In this document: positions 26,571-35,444 of the stretch, piece by piece | Layout: the number at the start of each line of letters is the position of its first letter | Numbering within the stretch: the stretch's first letter is position 1 | Origin: an uncultured Bacteroidales bacterium | GTDB taxonomy: Bacteria > Bacteroidota > Bacteroidia > Bacteroidales > UBA932 | Assembly (NCBI GenBank): GCA_944322925.1 | Contig: CALUQM010000001.1 | Coordinates: 1 to 64,000, forward strand | Reading direction: 5' to 3' | DNA length: 64,000 bases | The notes under the pieces: generated by a model | What the model was told of the DNA's origin: nothing | The model's input: only the letters and a program-made list of their open reading frames with translations | Databases searched by the model: none | Program-made: the position numbers and the translations under genes

Positions 26571-27596
26571 TTAATTTGCGTAAACTCGTATCTGCTGTTT
26601 CGGAGAGTTCGGGTCAGGAGAATCCGACTGCAGGATTTCGTAACGTATCGGAGCGCTGATTCTCAGCATGTCGAGAATTTCAGGAAGGGTCTCGTCAGTG
26701 AAGACGGCATGATAGACGTAGCGGTTGATTTCAGGGCTGCATACGGTGAATTCCACATTGTAAAGCTGTCCGAGACGGTGGAAGACGTATTCGAGCCTGT
26801 CGTTTTCAAAGATTATTCTTCCATTGCGCCATGCACACCATTTTTCCGGATCGGCCTGATCTACGGTATATGTGCTTGCACGCTTGCTGTAGCATATCCT
26901 TTCTCCCGGATTCATGCGTACCGTAGTGCCTTTCATGTCTACGTCCACTGTCCCTCTGACCATTGTGACCGACACCATGTCGTCATTCCGGAACGCGTCT
27001 ACGTTGAATGCGGTTCCCGTTGCCGTCACCGTGACATTTCCCGTGTTTACCGTAAAAGGGTTCTTCTTGTCCGACTCAACCTCGAAATAGGCTTCTCCGG
27101 TGAGAGAAACCGTCCGTTCGCCCTTGGTGAATGCAAGCGGGTATCTCAGCGTACTTCCTCCGTTCAGCCATACTTGCGAGCCGTCCGGAAGTTCCAGTCT
27201 TGTATTTGTCCTGAACGGTGTTGTCACTGTCTGCCATGCGATCGCTCCGTCAGTCTCCGGCCTGTCTGCAATCAGATATACTGTCAGGAGGACGAGCGGG
27301 ATGAAAAGCGCCGCGGCGACATGTTCGAAGATTTTGAGGATCTTCGTCCTGTGCGACTTTCTTTCGTCTTTCCGAATGGCAAGCATCGTGCGCTTCAAGG
27401 CCTTGTCCATATTGATGTCATCCGGACTGAACGGCGGATCGGCCGCATAATCCAGATCTGTCATTCTGGCGAATTCAAGAGCATGCTCCCTGTCTTCCCT
27501 GAGCCATGAGACAAGCATCTCCATTTCTTCGGGCGACGCTTCTCCGGCTGAATATTTTGCGATAACCGAAGCTATGCGATCATTTGTTTCGTCCAT
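26571..27596 (-). CDS. FecR-family anti-sigma factor (second)
   Basis: 341 residues. The cytoplasmic N-terminus (about 1-85) contains YSAGEASPEEMEMLVSWL. Membrane span near 90-110 (AAALFIPLVLLTVYLIA). FecR domain from about 125 (LPDGSQVWLNGGSTLRYP, LTGEAYFEVESDKKNPFTV). C-terminal domain from about 265 (LEYVFHRLGQLYNVEFTV). The sigma gene lies 36 bp upstream and a GH2 gene follows 16 bp downstream, with no susC in between, which is unusual for this module. Its STN-bearing partner is probably the SusC at 36654. Confidence 0.92.
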   Translation of the reverse strand: MDETNDRIASVIAKYSAGEASPEEMEMLVSWLREDREHALEFARMTDLDYAADPPFSPDDINMDKALKRTMLAIRKDERKSHRTKILKIFEHVAAALFIPLVLLTVYLIADRPETDGAIAWQTVTTPFRTNTRLELPDGSQVWLNGGSTLRYPLAFTKGERTVSLTGEAYFEVESDKKNPFTVNTGNVTVTATGTAFNVDAFRNDDMVSVTMVRGTVDVDMKGTTVRMNPGERICYSKRASTYTVDQADPEKWCAWRNGRIIFENDRLEYVFHRLGQLYNVEFTVCSPEINRYVYHAVFTDETLPEILDMLRISAPIRYEILQSDSPDPNSPKQQIRVYAN

Positions 27597-27632
27597 TTTC
27601 GTTCTTTTTATTCAAGACAGTTATAAAGGAAT

Positions 27633-28199
27633 TTACCACAGCGATATGCCTAAAAAGAGAGGGATTAAAAGCATAAAATCTTTCAGATCCCGTCTGAGGA
27701 TGGCCAGAGCCTTGCCTATTCTGACTTCTACAGTTCTTTTGGAAACCCCGAGCTTGTCGGCGATTTCCTGATATTTCATCCTGTAGAACCGGCTCATTTC
27801 AAAAGCTTCGCGATACACTGCCGGCATTTTCTGAAGAGCCTGCCCGAGCCTTTCCTGCAGTTCGGAGTAAAGCACGGCTTCTTCCTCGATTCTCAGAGGC
27901 ATCCATGTCAGCGAATCGACAGTGGTGTTTGCGGTCAGCTTGCGGTGCTTTATTTCGTTGAGGCACCGGTTGCGGACAGCCCCGATCAGATACGCACGCA
28001 AAGGGACCGTGACTTCCAGCTGATTCCGCAGATGCCACACTTTCAGGAACGTATCCTGTACTATGTCTTCGCAGGACTCCAGTTCAGGCAGGTATCTTCC
28101 GGCAAAAAGCACCAGGTCGGAATAATACAGAGTGAACAGCCGGGAGAAAGTCTCATGCCCGCCTTGTCTGAGCTGAGTAAGCGTAATCCTTTCTTTCAT
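27633..28199 (-). CDS. ECF-type RNA polymerase sigma-70 factor (PUL-associated, second)
   Basis: 188 residues. Region 2 carries TFSRLFTLYYSDLVLFAGRY and CEDIVQDTFLKVW; region 4 carries MPAVYREAFEMSRFYRMKYQ and the helix-turn-helix IADKLGVSKRTVEVRIGKAL. It ends in a strongly hydrophobic tail (FMLLIPLFLGISLW), as does the first PUL sigma factor in milder form. It heads a leftward operon of FecR, GH2, GH3, GH3 and GH2. A strong hairpin lies 17 nt upstream of the start. Confidence 0.93.
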   Translation of the reverse strand: MKERITLTQLRQGGHETFSRLFTLYYSDLVLFAGRYLPELESCEDIVQDTFLKVWHLRNQLEVTVPLRAYLIGAVRNRCLNEIKHRKLTANTTVDSLTWMPLRIEEEAVLYSELQERLGQALQKMPAVYREAFEMSRFYRMKYQEIADKLGVSKRTVEVRIGKALAILRRDLKDFMLLIPLFLGISLW

Positions 28200-28215
28200 G
28201 ACTTAAAAATAACAA

Positions 28216-28265
28216 TTTTCCGGGAAAACTTCCCGGAAAACTTCAGGCGTCTTTCTCTGAAAGAC
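28216..28265 (-). terminator. Two consecutive hairpins between the GDPD gene and the second sigma gene
   Basis: A perfect 11-bp stem (TTTTCCGGGAA 28216-28226, TTCCCGGAAAA 28230-28240, loop of three) is followed on the right by a 7-bp stem (GTCTTTC 28249-28255, GAAAGAC 28259-28265). Read leftward, the strong stem is followed by TTGTTATTTTTAAG, as in an intrinsic terminator for the GDPD gene. It is so close to the sigma start that it may also act as an attenuator. Confidence 0.65.
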
Positions 28266-28275
28266 CGGCGGTATC

Positions 28276-30642
28276 CTACTCTGAAATTCTGGAAAGCATT
28301 TCCTTCAGGACATCCGGATGGTCGGTAGTGATGAAATCCACTCCCATGGATATGAATTCCATCATGTCGGCCTCGGAATTCACCGTCCATACATTCACTT
28401 TCATTCCCTTCGCATGGGCGTCCTTAATCCATTGAGGATGGCTTCTCAGCACATTCATCTGATAGTCTATGCAGGTTATTTCCGGAGACATCGACCACGG
28501 GCTTTTGTCTCCGTTGAGGTATCCTACAAGGGCTCCCGGCGCCCTGGAGGCAAGCCGCTGGCATATTTCGTAGTTGAATGAAATGAAATCCGCCTTGTCA
28601 GTCATGTTTCTGGCATTCAGTTCGTCGATTATGGCATCGACGACGCGGTTATTGTTTTCCACGGAGTTGTGGGGTTTGATTTCGACTATGAGTTTCGTCC
28701 CGGCATCGACGATTTCATCCAGGTACACGTCCAGGGTCGCAACCTTTTCGCCGTTGGACAATGTTATGTCCCTGATGTCGTCGAAATACGAGTTTTCTAT
28801 TCTTATTCCGTTTATGTCGGGGTCATGGTTCGATACCACCACCCCGTCGCGGGTGATATAGAAATCAGCTTCGGACCCGTAAACCCCGAGTTCTATGGCA
28901 GCCTCGAATGAGGCAAGGGAATTTTCCGCAGCTCCGTTCGTCGTGTGGAATCCGCGGTGCGCAATCACCTGAGGAAGATTCTGCAGCGTAGGGTTGTCGG
29001 ACAGGGTAAGGTCCGCAACTCCTACAGGGCAGCGCGCATCGCCTCTCATGAGTACCATGCGGTAAGACCCTGAAACGAAACCGGCGGGAACCGTAAAGCC
29101 TATTGCCTTGTCGGAAACCGTAGTTTCGCAGTCGAAGGATATTCCCGAATCTTCCGTGGATTCGAGCCTTATCCTGTCTCCGTCTCTGAATCCTGTTCCG
29201 GCTACCCTGAATTCAGAGCCTGCCTTGACTTCTGCTGCAGGCAGATAGAAGATATCCTCGAGTTCTATTACATCTCCCTGCGGTTCCATTCCCTTTACTT
29301 CATCCCAGAGGGCTGTCACGTTTTCCTGGGAAAGAGGATCGTCGTATATGCGAGCTATGACAATATCTCCTTTCCATCCGGCTTCCGCCTTTCCGTCACC
29401 GGCATCGCAGCCGATTCCGAACCACCAGCAGTTCTGATTGTTCGGAAAATTGAAATCTCCGGCGGCATCGATTTCGGCTTTTTTCTCACCGTTGACATAA
29501 ATTCTGGATTTCTTTGCCGCCTTGTCCCAGACTCCGACCACATGGTAATACCTGCCGCGTTCCGGAGTCACTCCGCTGCGGGTCCACTGCCAGCCTCCGG
29601 AAGTCAGGTTGGGCAGGAATGTCATTTCCGTGCCGCGGTCGGCCTTGGTGATAAGGAATCCCGTGCCTCCGGACTGCATGGAACTGAACGGCTTGATTTC
29701 AGCGGCCCCGTCGGCATCGGCATCGAACATCACCAGAACTTCCAGAGAATGACCGTCTGCCAGTGCATCGCGGAATTCCTGATTGTTCCTGTAGTCGACC
29801 TTATAGTATCCGGATGACGGATTGGCTCCGGGGGCATTGCTGAATCGTGCGGCATAGCGGCCGTAGCTGTCATTGTAGTATGTCATCAGATTGGCTCCGG
29901 ACAGATGTTCTACGGTATGGTGCATCGGAGATATGTCTGTCGCCGTCCCGTCGTTGTTGAAGACTATGTCGAGCAGGTCGGCTGCAAAGGCATTCTGGGA
30001 TACGGATATTTCCTGGATAAGGTCCGGGTATTCCGGGACTGTGATCCTTACGATGGCGTTCCGTTCCGAAAAATGTCCGTTATTTTCCGCGGCAAGCGTC
30101 AGGCTTGTCCTGTCTTTTGCCTTTTCAACAAGCCAGGAACCTTCGTTGCCAGTTATTTCGCAGGACCATTCTTCCGCATTGGTGTCTACAAGCAGGGTGA
30201 TTTCGCCTCCGGCGGCAGGAATCGACGTTACGGCTGCCGTAACATTGAGGTAAGGTATGTCGGCCGCCTGTTCGAAGGTCAAGGTATGCACGAGTTTTTC
30301 TCCTGCATTGAATTCCAGTCTTGCAGTCCTGGTTTCCGGACTTTCATTGGCCGATGCGGAAACATATACCGCCGCCGGACCGTCTCCCTGCTGCGGACGG
30401 ATAGAAAGCCATCCGGCGGATTCCGGTTTGCTGATGCTCCACGAACTTTCCGTCTCGATGGAGTAAATCTTGGAATAGCTGCCTGAGGATATCATTACCG
30501 AGGACGGGTTCGTGCCGTCGTCTGGCGTTATGAAGGAGAACCGTGGCTCTGCTCCGATATCTTCCTTCATGCAGGAAATACAGGCTAAAGCAGCTGTCAT
30601 GACAGGAATGAGCAGGAATGATAACAGATGTCTTTTTTTCAT
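28276..30642 (-). CDS. BACON-BACON-LamG-GDPD lipoprotein (secreted glycerophosphodiesterase-like)
   Basis: 788 residues with a lipoprotein signal (LACISC). Two BACON-type domains (about 35-130 and 130-225), a LamG/concanavalin-like domain (about 225-450, YHVVGVWDKAAKKSRIYVNGE), an IPT-like beta domain (about 455-545), and a C-terminal glycerophosphodiester phosphodiesterase barrel (about 550-785). GDPD motifs are present: AHRGFHTTNGAAENSLASF, EADFYITRDGVVVSNHDPD and VEIKPH. This suggests cleavage of a phosphodiester substituent at the cell surface. It lies between two glycan-use blocks and is transcribed away from the SGNH gene. Confidence 0.88.
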   Translation of the reverse strand: MKKRHLLSFLLIPVMTAALACISCMKEDIGAEPRFSFITPDDGTNPSSVMISSGSYSKIYSIETESSWSISKPESAGWLSIRPQQGDGPAAVYVSASANESPETRTARLEFNAGEKLVHTLTFEQAADIPYLNVTAAVTSIPAAGGEITLLVDTNAEEWSCEITGNEGSWLVEKAKDRTSLTLAAENNGHFSERNAIVRITVPEYPDLIQEISVSQNAFAADLLDIVFNNDGTATDISPMHHTVEHLSGANLMTYYNDSYGRYAARFSNAPGANPSSGYYKVDYRNNQEFRDALADGHSLEVLVMFDADADGAAEIKPFSSMQSGGTGFLITKADRGTEMTFLPNLTSGGWQWTRSGVTPERGRYYHVVGVWDKAAKKSRIYVNGEKKAEIDAAGDFNFPNNQNCWWFGIGCDAGDGKAEAGWKGDIVIARIYDDPLSQENVTALWDEVKGMEPQGDVIELEDIFYLPAAEVKAGSEFRVAGTGFRDGDRIRLESTEDSGISFDCETTVSDKAIGFTVPAGFVSGSYRMVLMRGDARCPVGVADLTLSDNPTLQNLPQVIAHRGFHTTNGAAENSLASFEAAIELGVYGSEADFYITRDGVVVSNHDPDINGIRIENSYFDDIRDITLSNGEKVATLDVYLDEIVDAGTKLIVEIKPHNSVENNNRVVDAIIDELNARNMTDKADFISFNYEICQRLASRAPGALVGYLNGDKSPWSMSPEITCIDYQMNVLRSHPQWIKDAHAKGMKVNVWTVNSEADMMEFISMGVDFITTDHPDVLKEMLSRISE

Positions 30643-30878
30643 AAAATCGATTTTAGTTGCAGTTCCATGTGGTTTCTGTCCGTTTTCGGCCGGACAATAA
30701 TATTAGACAGCCGGGAGATATTTTCCCACAACGAAAATTTTTTTGTGGCAAAAAAAACACTTTTTTTCCGGAAGCCGATGTGTCTTTTAAATCCAGAGTT
30801 GTCTTTATATCGATTTGCTGCTGCGGACAGGCTCGGCAGCGGCAGCCACATGAACAGCACTTATACTGATAATTTCTT

Positions 30879-32123
30879 ATGAAACAGATTCTAACACTAT
30901 TCCTGCTTTTAATGCTGACAGGAGCGGTTTCCTGTAGCGATGAATACGTATTTCATCCATACGAGCCCGAAAGGGCGGCCGCACAGGAGCTTGCCCTGCT
31001 GGAATATGATTTTCTTGCGGACGGAGCGGAAGCATTGTCGGAATTTTCCAGCACGGACAATTACGGCTCTTTCGGAATCGAGGCGAGGGGCCTGGCATTC
31101 GAGGGTACGGATGATGCAGCCCTGTATCTCGGATATGACAGACGCATCACATTCGAGGAACGTATCACCAGGGTGCGCCTTTCGCTTTTTTCGGATACTC
31201 GTTTCGGCCTTCAGTGGCTTGAGCGCGACGGCAAGGGAGGTTCCCTTTTTACGGTAGATGCGGCCGAGGGTACAATCAACATCCATACTTTCGGAAATGA
31301 GGACAAAGTCGAGGCTTCAGTATGGTTTACGGTCGAAAACGGACACATCTACACCCTCGAGGCCGTAAAATCCTTCCGCAGCAATACGTTTACCATCACT
31401 GACGAATCTACGGGCGCCACGGCTTCCGTAGCCACGGTTTCGGAACTCGATTCGAGCGCCGGAGGCAACAGTGTGGAACAAAACGAGTTCAAGGGAGGAC
31501 GTCAGAATAATGTATTCGGAATGAGACGTCTTTCCGGCAAGTCTCCTTTCATCAAAAAAGTGGAAATCCTTGCTTCGGCCGCACCCGGGCCTTTCATGTA
31601 TGTCACAGGCGATTCTGTTGCCGAAGGAGATCAGGTCCGCGAATCCGCACGGTTCGGCCAGGTGATGGCTTCATGGCTCAGCGGCCGCGTAGTGTTCTCG
31701 GCCCAGAGCGGTTCTACGGTCGACAGCATCATGGACCGCATCTCCAATGAAGTCCCGGTTATCAGGCCTGAATACGTGATGGTGACTGTCGGTACAGACG
31801 GCGGGAATACCCGGGAAAAGCTCGTGGAACTCGTCGAACTGATACGTAGTTTAGGCGCAGTTCCTGTCCTGAACCGCATACCCGTCCGTAATGACGGCAG
31901 CAGCGAAACGATCAATGAGACGATAGCATCCGTATGCGAGGAAATGGATGTTGCCAGCTGCCGCTTCGATCTTGCCACCTCGCACGACGGCGACACTTCA
32001 AGGCAGAACCAGGATCTGTTCATGTCAGACATGGTACATCCTAATGCTGACGGCCATTATGCCATGGCCAAACGTCTTTTCGACATCCCCGGAATCCTGC
32101 TTTACACCAAAGCCGGAAACTGA
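30879..32123 (+). CDS. SGNH/GDSL-type hydrolase lipoprotein, probable carbohydrate esterase
   Basis: 414 residues with a lipoprotein signal (LLMLTGAVSC). The N-terminal half (30-235) is a beta-sandwich-like region of unknown role. The SGNH domain begins with block I GDSV (Ser246), and the C-terminal block V reads DMVHPN (Asp384, His387), giving the usual Ser-Asp-His set. In block III, where most relatives have GTND, this protein has GTDG, so the oxyanion Asn position looks like Asp307. It probably removes acyl groups from glycan at the surface. First gene of the second rightward block, followed after 36 bp by an IPT-NHL gene. Confidence 0.82.
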   Translation: MKQILTLFLLLMLTGAVSCSDEYVFHPYEPERAAAQELALLEYDFLADGAEALSEFSSTDNYGSFGIEARGLAFEGTDDAALYLGYDRRITFEERITRVRLSLFSDTRFGLQWLERDGKGGSLFTVDAAEGTINIHTFGNEDKVEASVWFTVENGHIYTLEAVKSFRSNTFTITDESTGATASVATVSELDSSAGGNSVEQNEFKGGRQNNVFGMRRLSGKSPFIKKVEILASAAPGPFMYVTGDSVAEGDQVRESARFGQVMASWLSGRVVFSAQSGSTVDSIMDRISNEVPVIRPEYVMVTVGTDGGNTREKLVELVELIRSLGAVPVLNRIPVRNDGSSETINETIASVCEEMDVASCRFDLATSHDGDTSRQNQDLFMSDMVHPNADGHYAMAKRLFDIPGILLYTKAGN

Positions 32124-32159
32124 CAGTACATGAACATAAATCCCAATATGAAATAATTT

Positions 32160-33608
32160 ATGAAATCGAGAAGAATATTCATAATCCTGTCATGCTGTGC
32201 AATGTTGTCCGCGGCATGCAGCCATGAGGAAACGGTCGGAACGGAAACCGCGGAGCCTTCGGAAGCTCCGGTCTTCGTATCCTTTGAGCCCGGGCAGGCC
32301 AAGGCCGGGGACGTGCTTACTATCACGGGAGCATATTTCGGTACCGATCCGTCACGTATTACCGTACTCATCAATTCCACTCCGGTGCAGATCGTATCAG
32401 TATCCGACAATGCCATATCCGTAATCGTTCCGGAAGAATGCGGCTCGGGAGAGGTGAGAATCGGCATCCGGCGCGGTACCGAAGGGGAACTGAAACTTTA
32501 CGAGACTACATTCGAAACCCTGTTTACCTATACCGTAGAGTCCAATGTCTCTACGTTCGCAGGCAGATCGGGTCTTACCGGCCAGCATTATTTCGGACCG
32601 TATCTCACTTCATGCTTCTATGCGCCAAGCCAGCTTGTCCGAGACAAGGAGGACAACTTCTATCTGGCCGAATGGGCGAGGGGAATACGTCTCCTTTCAA
32701 ACGGGGAAACATCCTGGATGCTTCCCATGTATGGCGGAGGAACACCCGAGCAGAATCAGGGTGGCATCGCTACGGATGCTTACAGCTATGATTTCCGCGC
32801 CATAGCGTTTTCCAATGATTGTTCTCGCCTGTGGATTCTTGTCAACCGTCCTCAATCCAGGGGAGCCTATCTCGGCTATGCCCTGAAAAGCGACGGCTAC
32901 GGACTCTGGTATGCCGATTCTTCCGATGACCAGCCGGACTGCGAGGGCCTGGCTGTCAATCCTGTGGACGACAGGATTTTCATCTGCCGCAACCATGAAG
33001 GTTCTACGGGCATTTTTGTCTACGACACTGATACGCATACCTTGTCCCAGGCGTCAGGATATACTCCGCTCGGAGTTACCTGCCAGTCAAGGCCGGTATT
33101 TTCAAAGGACGGGACCCGTCTTTACGTCATACACAAGGGACGTCATTGCATTTCAGCATACGACTATGATCCTGAGACTCACCGGCTTTCCAATGAAGTC
33201 CACGAGTTCGCCGGCATGAATTCGGATGCTGGAGACTATGCCGACGGCAAGGGAAAGGAAGCCAGATTCAATTATCCGGAGTACGGATGCTGCGACGATG
33301 ACGGCAATCTGTATGTGGCAGACAGCTGGAATCACTGCATAAGGAAAATAACTCCTGACGGGACAGTGACGACATTTGCCGGGATCCCGTATCCGAGTAC
33401 GGACGGAAACAATCCTTCGGCCTTTGCGAACGGCAAGCCGTCCGAAGCCGTATTTTCCAAACCGAACGGTATCTGCATGGATTCCAAAGGCAATCTGTAC
33501 GTAGCCGAAGAAGGCTTTGCCGACATACGCAAAATCGTCATCGGCAACGAGCAGGACTCCGCTTCCGGAACGGCTCCGGACCAGGAGGAAACCAACGGAC
33601 AAATCTGA
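32160..33608 (+). CDS. IPT/TIG and NHL-repeat surface lipoprotein (first of two)
   Basis: 482 residues, lipoprotein signal MLSAACS. One IPT/TIG domain (about 38-125, FEPGQAKAGDVLTITGAYFG) is followed by a beta-propeller made of NHL-like repeats (NLYVADSWNHCIRKITPDG, NLYVAEEGFADIRKI). No catalytic motif was seen. It lies upstream of susC, and paralogues of this type are common beside susCD, so a surface glycan-binding role is plausible but not demonstrated by the sequence. Related to the next gene. Confidence 0.82.
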   Translation: MKSRRIFIILSCCAMLSAACSHEETVGTETAEPSEAPVFVSFEPGQAKAGDVLTITGAYFGTDPSRITVLINSTPVQIVSVSDNAISVIVPEECGSGEVRIGIRRGTEGELKLYETTFETLFTYTVESNVSTFAGRSGLTGQHYFGPYLTSCFYAPSQLVRDKEDNFYLAEWARGIRLLSNGETSWMLPMYGGGTPEQNQGGIATDAYSYDFRAIAFSNDCSRLWILVNRPQSRGAYLGYALKSDGYGLWYADSSDDQPDCEGLAVNPVDDRIFICRNHEGSTGIFVYDTDTHTLSQASGYTPLGVTCQSRPVFSKDGTRLYVIHKGRHCISAYDYDPETHRLSNEVHEFAGMNSDAGDYADGKGKEARFNYPEYGCCDDDGNLYVADSWNHCIRKITPDGTVTTFAGIPYPSTDGNNPSAFANGKPSEAVFSKPNGICMDSKGNLYVAEEGFADIRKIVIGNEQDSASGTAPDQEETNGQI

Positions 33609-33635
33609 TAAATAACCTGAAAATATCAACAAATC

Positions 33636-35444
33636 ATGAACCTGATTCACAAATTCGATCTGCGACATGCTGCAATGCTGTTTATGGCAGCAGCTATCGC
33701 CTGTACGGCATGTACAAAAAATGAACTTGAAGAAGAAGACCAGACTTCAGGCACCGTTCAGGTACCGGAGTTCGTAAACTACACTCCTGAATATGCGGAG
33801 GCAGGCACAGAGACCGATGCCATGATCATGGGCAAGAATTTCGGTACCGATGCGACCAAAGTGACCGTTACGCTCGGGGAGACACCTCTGACAATAACAG
33901 AAGTGGGCAAGTCAGTCATTAAATTCACTATCCCGGGAACATTCGAAATCGGGACATATCCGCTTCAGGTGCAAGTGGCATACAATGATGAAAACGGAGC
34001 GGAAAAAGTAGCTTCGCATACTTTCGAAGTGGATTTCGAGATCCGCGGCCGCGTCCCTGAGATTACGGGATACAAACCGGAAGCAGGTATCTATCCGGGA
34101 GGAGAACTTACGATAGAAGGCAAGGACCTCGGTTCCGATCCGGCGCTCGTTACGGTGACTCTCGGCGATCTCAGGCTCGAGATAAAGTCCGTAGCTCCGG
34201 GAGCCATAGTCGTGACTGTTCCGGAAGATACCGAATACGGCACATACGTTCTTAAAGTAGATGTGAAATACGGCATAGACAACGGTCAGACCGTGACCGG
34301 AACCTTCTCCGACTTCAAGGTCCTCGAAAAAGAGTATGTAGCTACATCCGAAGTATGGGCGGGAGCCGGACCTCAGGGCGCCGACAACGGCGGCCGCCTT
34401 TCAGCCAAGTTCTTCGCTCCTCAGAGCCTTGCCTATGACGACAAGACAGGAGCCCTCTACGTGGGAGAAATCTACAACGGCGTACGCATGGTCAACGCAT
34501 CCGGCAATGTTTCATACTACAAGGCTCCTCAGGACAATAATCCATGGTGGGACGGAGGACGTATCACCTGTCTTGTTTCCGTGGAAGGAGACCGTCTTGC
34601 ATATACGGTACGCAATGCCCGTGAAAGAGCATGGAAATATCTGTGGCTTGCCGGCCGTTCAAGCGGAGAGTTCCCGGATGCGGCCGGTTATCAGGACTAT
34701 AATTCCGATCTTGAATACGAGGACGTGGCGATCAATCCTGTAGACGGATATACCGTAGTCGCAGCTTCCCAGTGGTACTGGTGGAGAACCGAGTCGAGAT
34801 TCTTCCTTGTTTCCGCCGACGGAGCTTCCGTTTCGGAGCCTGATTTTTCGATTTCGGACGGAAACAGCGACAAATCCGTGTGGAACAGTCATTATTCGCG
34901 CGTTGTCTTTTCTCCTGACGGAAAATGGCTGTATGTAGCGAGAGCCAGCAACGACATCAATACCGGAGCAGGCGACGGATCGAAGCCGGTTGCATATATC
35001 GAACGCTATCCGTATGATCCGGCAACGCATACGCTGGGCAACGCCGATTCGAGAGAGATAATAGCCGGAGATCCTTGCGGCGGCGCTTCCGTAGGTTCGG
35101 AGACTGGCCTTACCGACGGGGCTGTCGGCACCTCACGCCTTGCTGGTCCGAAGCAGATGTGTTTCGACTCTACCGGAGAAACCCTGTATTTCGTGGAATG
35201 TATCAACCATACATTGCGCAAGATTACGGATCTCGACGGTACGCCTACGGTTACGACAGTAGCAGGAAACGGTACCAAGGGTTCTGCAGACGTCACCAAT
35301 GTTCCGGAGGAAGACATGAAGAACATCACCTTCGATACTCCTAAGGGTCTTGCCCTCGGCGATGACAATACGTTCTATGTCAGCCAGGACGGCGAAACCA
35401 AGGTTATCCGCAAAATCTCCATTACCCTCAAAGCGGCAGAATAA
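33636..35444 (+). CDS. IPT/TIG and NHL-repeat surface lipoprotein (second of two)
   Basis: 602 residues, lipoprotein signal (AAAIACTACTK). Two IPT/TIG domains (about 45-135, FVNYTPEYAEAGTETDAMIM, and 140-230, GYKPEAGIYPGGELTIEGKD) precede an NHL/six-bladed propeller (about 240-600, LAYDDKTGALYVGEIYNGVR, TLYFVECINHTLRKIT). It differs from its neighbour mainly by an extra TIG domain. Probably a surface glycan binder or presenter for the SusCD pair downstream. Its stop overlaps the next start by one base (TAATG). Confidence 0.83.
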   Translation: MNLIHKFDLRHAAMLFMAAAIACTACTKNELEEEDQTSGTVQVPEFVNYTPEYAEAGTETDAMIMGKNFGTDATKVTVTLGETPLTITEVGKSVIKFTIPGTFEIGTYPLQVQVAYNDENGAEKVASHTFEVDFEIRGRVPEITGYKPEAGIYPGGELTIEGKDLGSDPALVTVTLGDLRLEIKSVAPGAIVVTVPEDTEYGTYVLKVDVKYGIDNGQTVTGTFSDFKVLEKEYVATSEVWAGAGPQGADNGGRLSAKFFAPQSLAYDDKTGALYVGEIYNGVRMVNASGNVSYYKAPQDNNPWWDGGRITCLVSVEGDRLAYTVRNARERAWKYLWLAGRSSGEFPDAAGYQDYNSDLEYEDVAINPVDGYTVVAASQWYWWRTESRFFLVSADGASVSEPDFSISDGNSDKSVWNSHYSRVVFSPDGKWLYVARASNDINTGAGDGSKPVAYIERYPYDPATHTLGNADSREIIAGDPCGGASVGSETGLTDGAVGTSRLAGPKQMCFDSTGETLYFVECINHTLRKITDLDGTPTVTTVAGNGTKGSADVTNVPEEDMKNITFDTPKGLALGDDNTFYVSQDGETKVIRKISITLKAAE

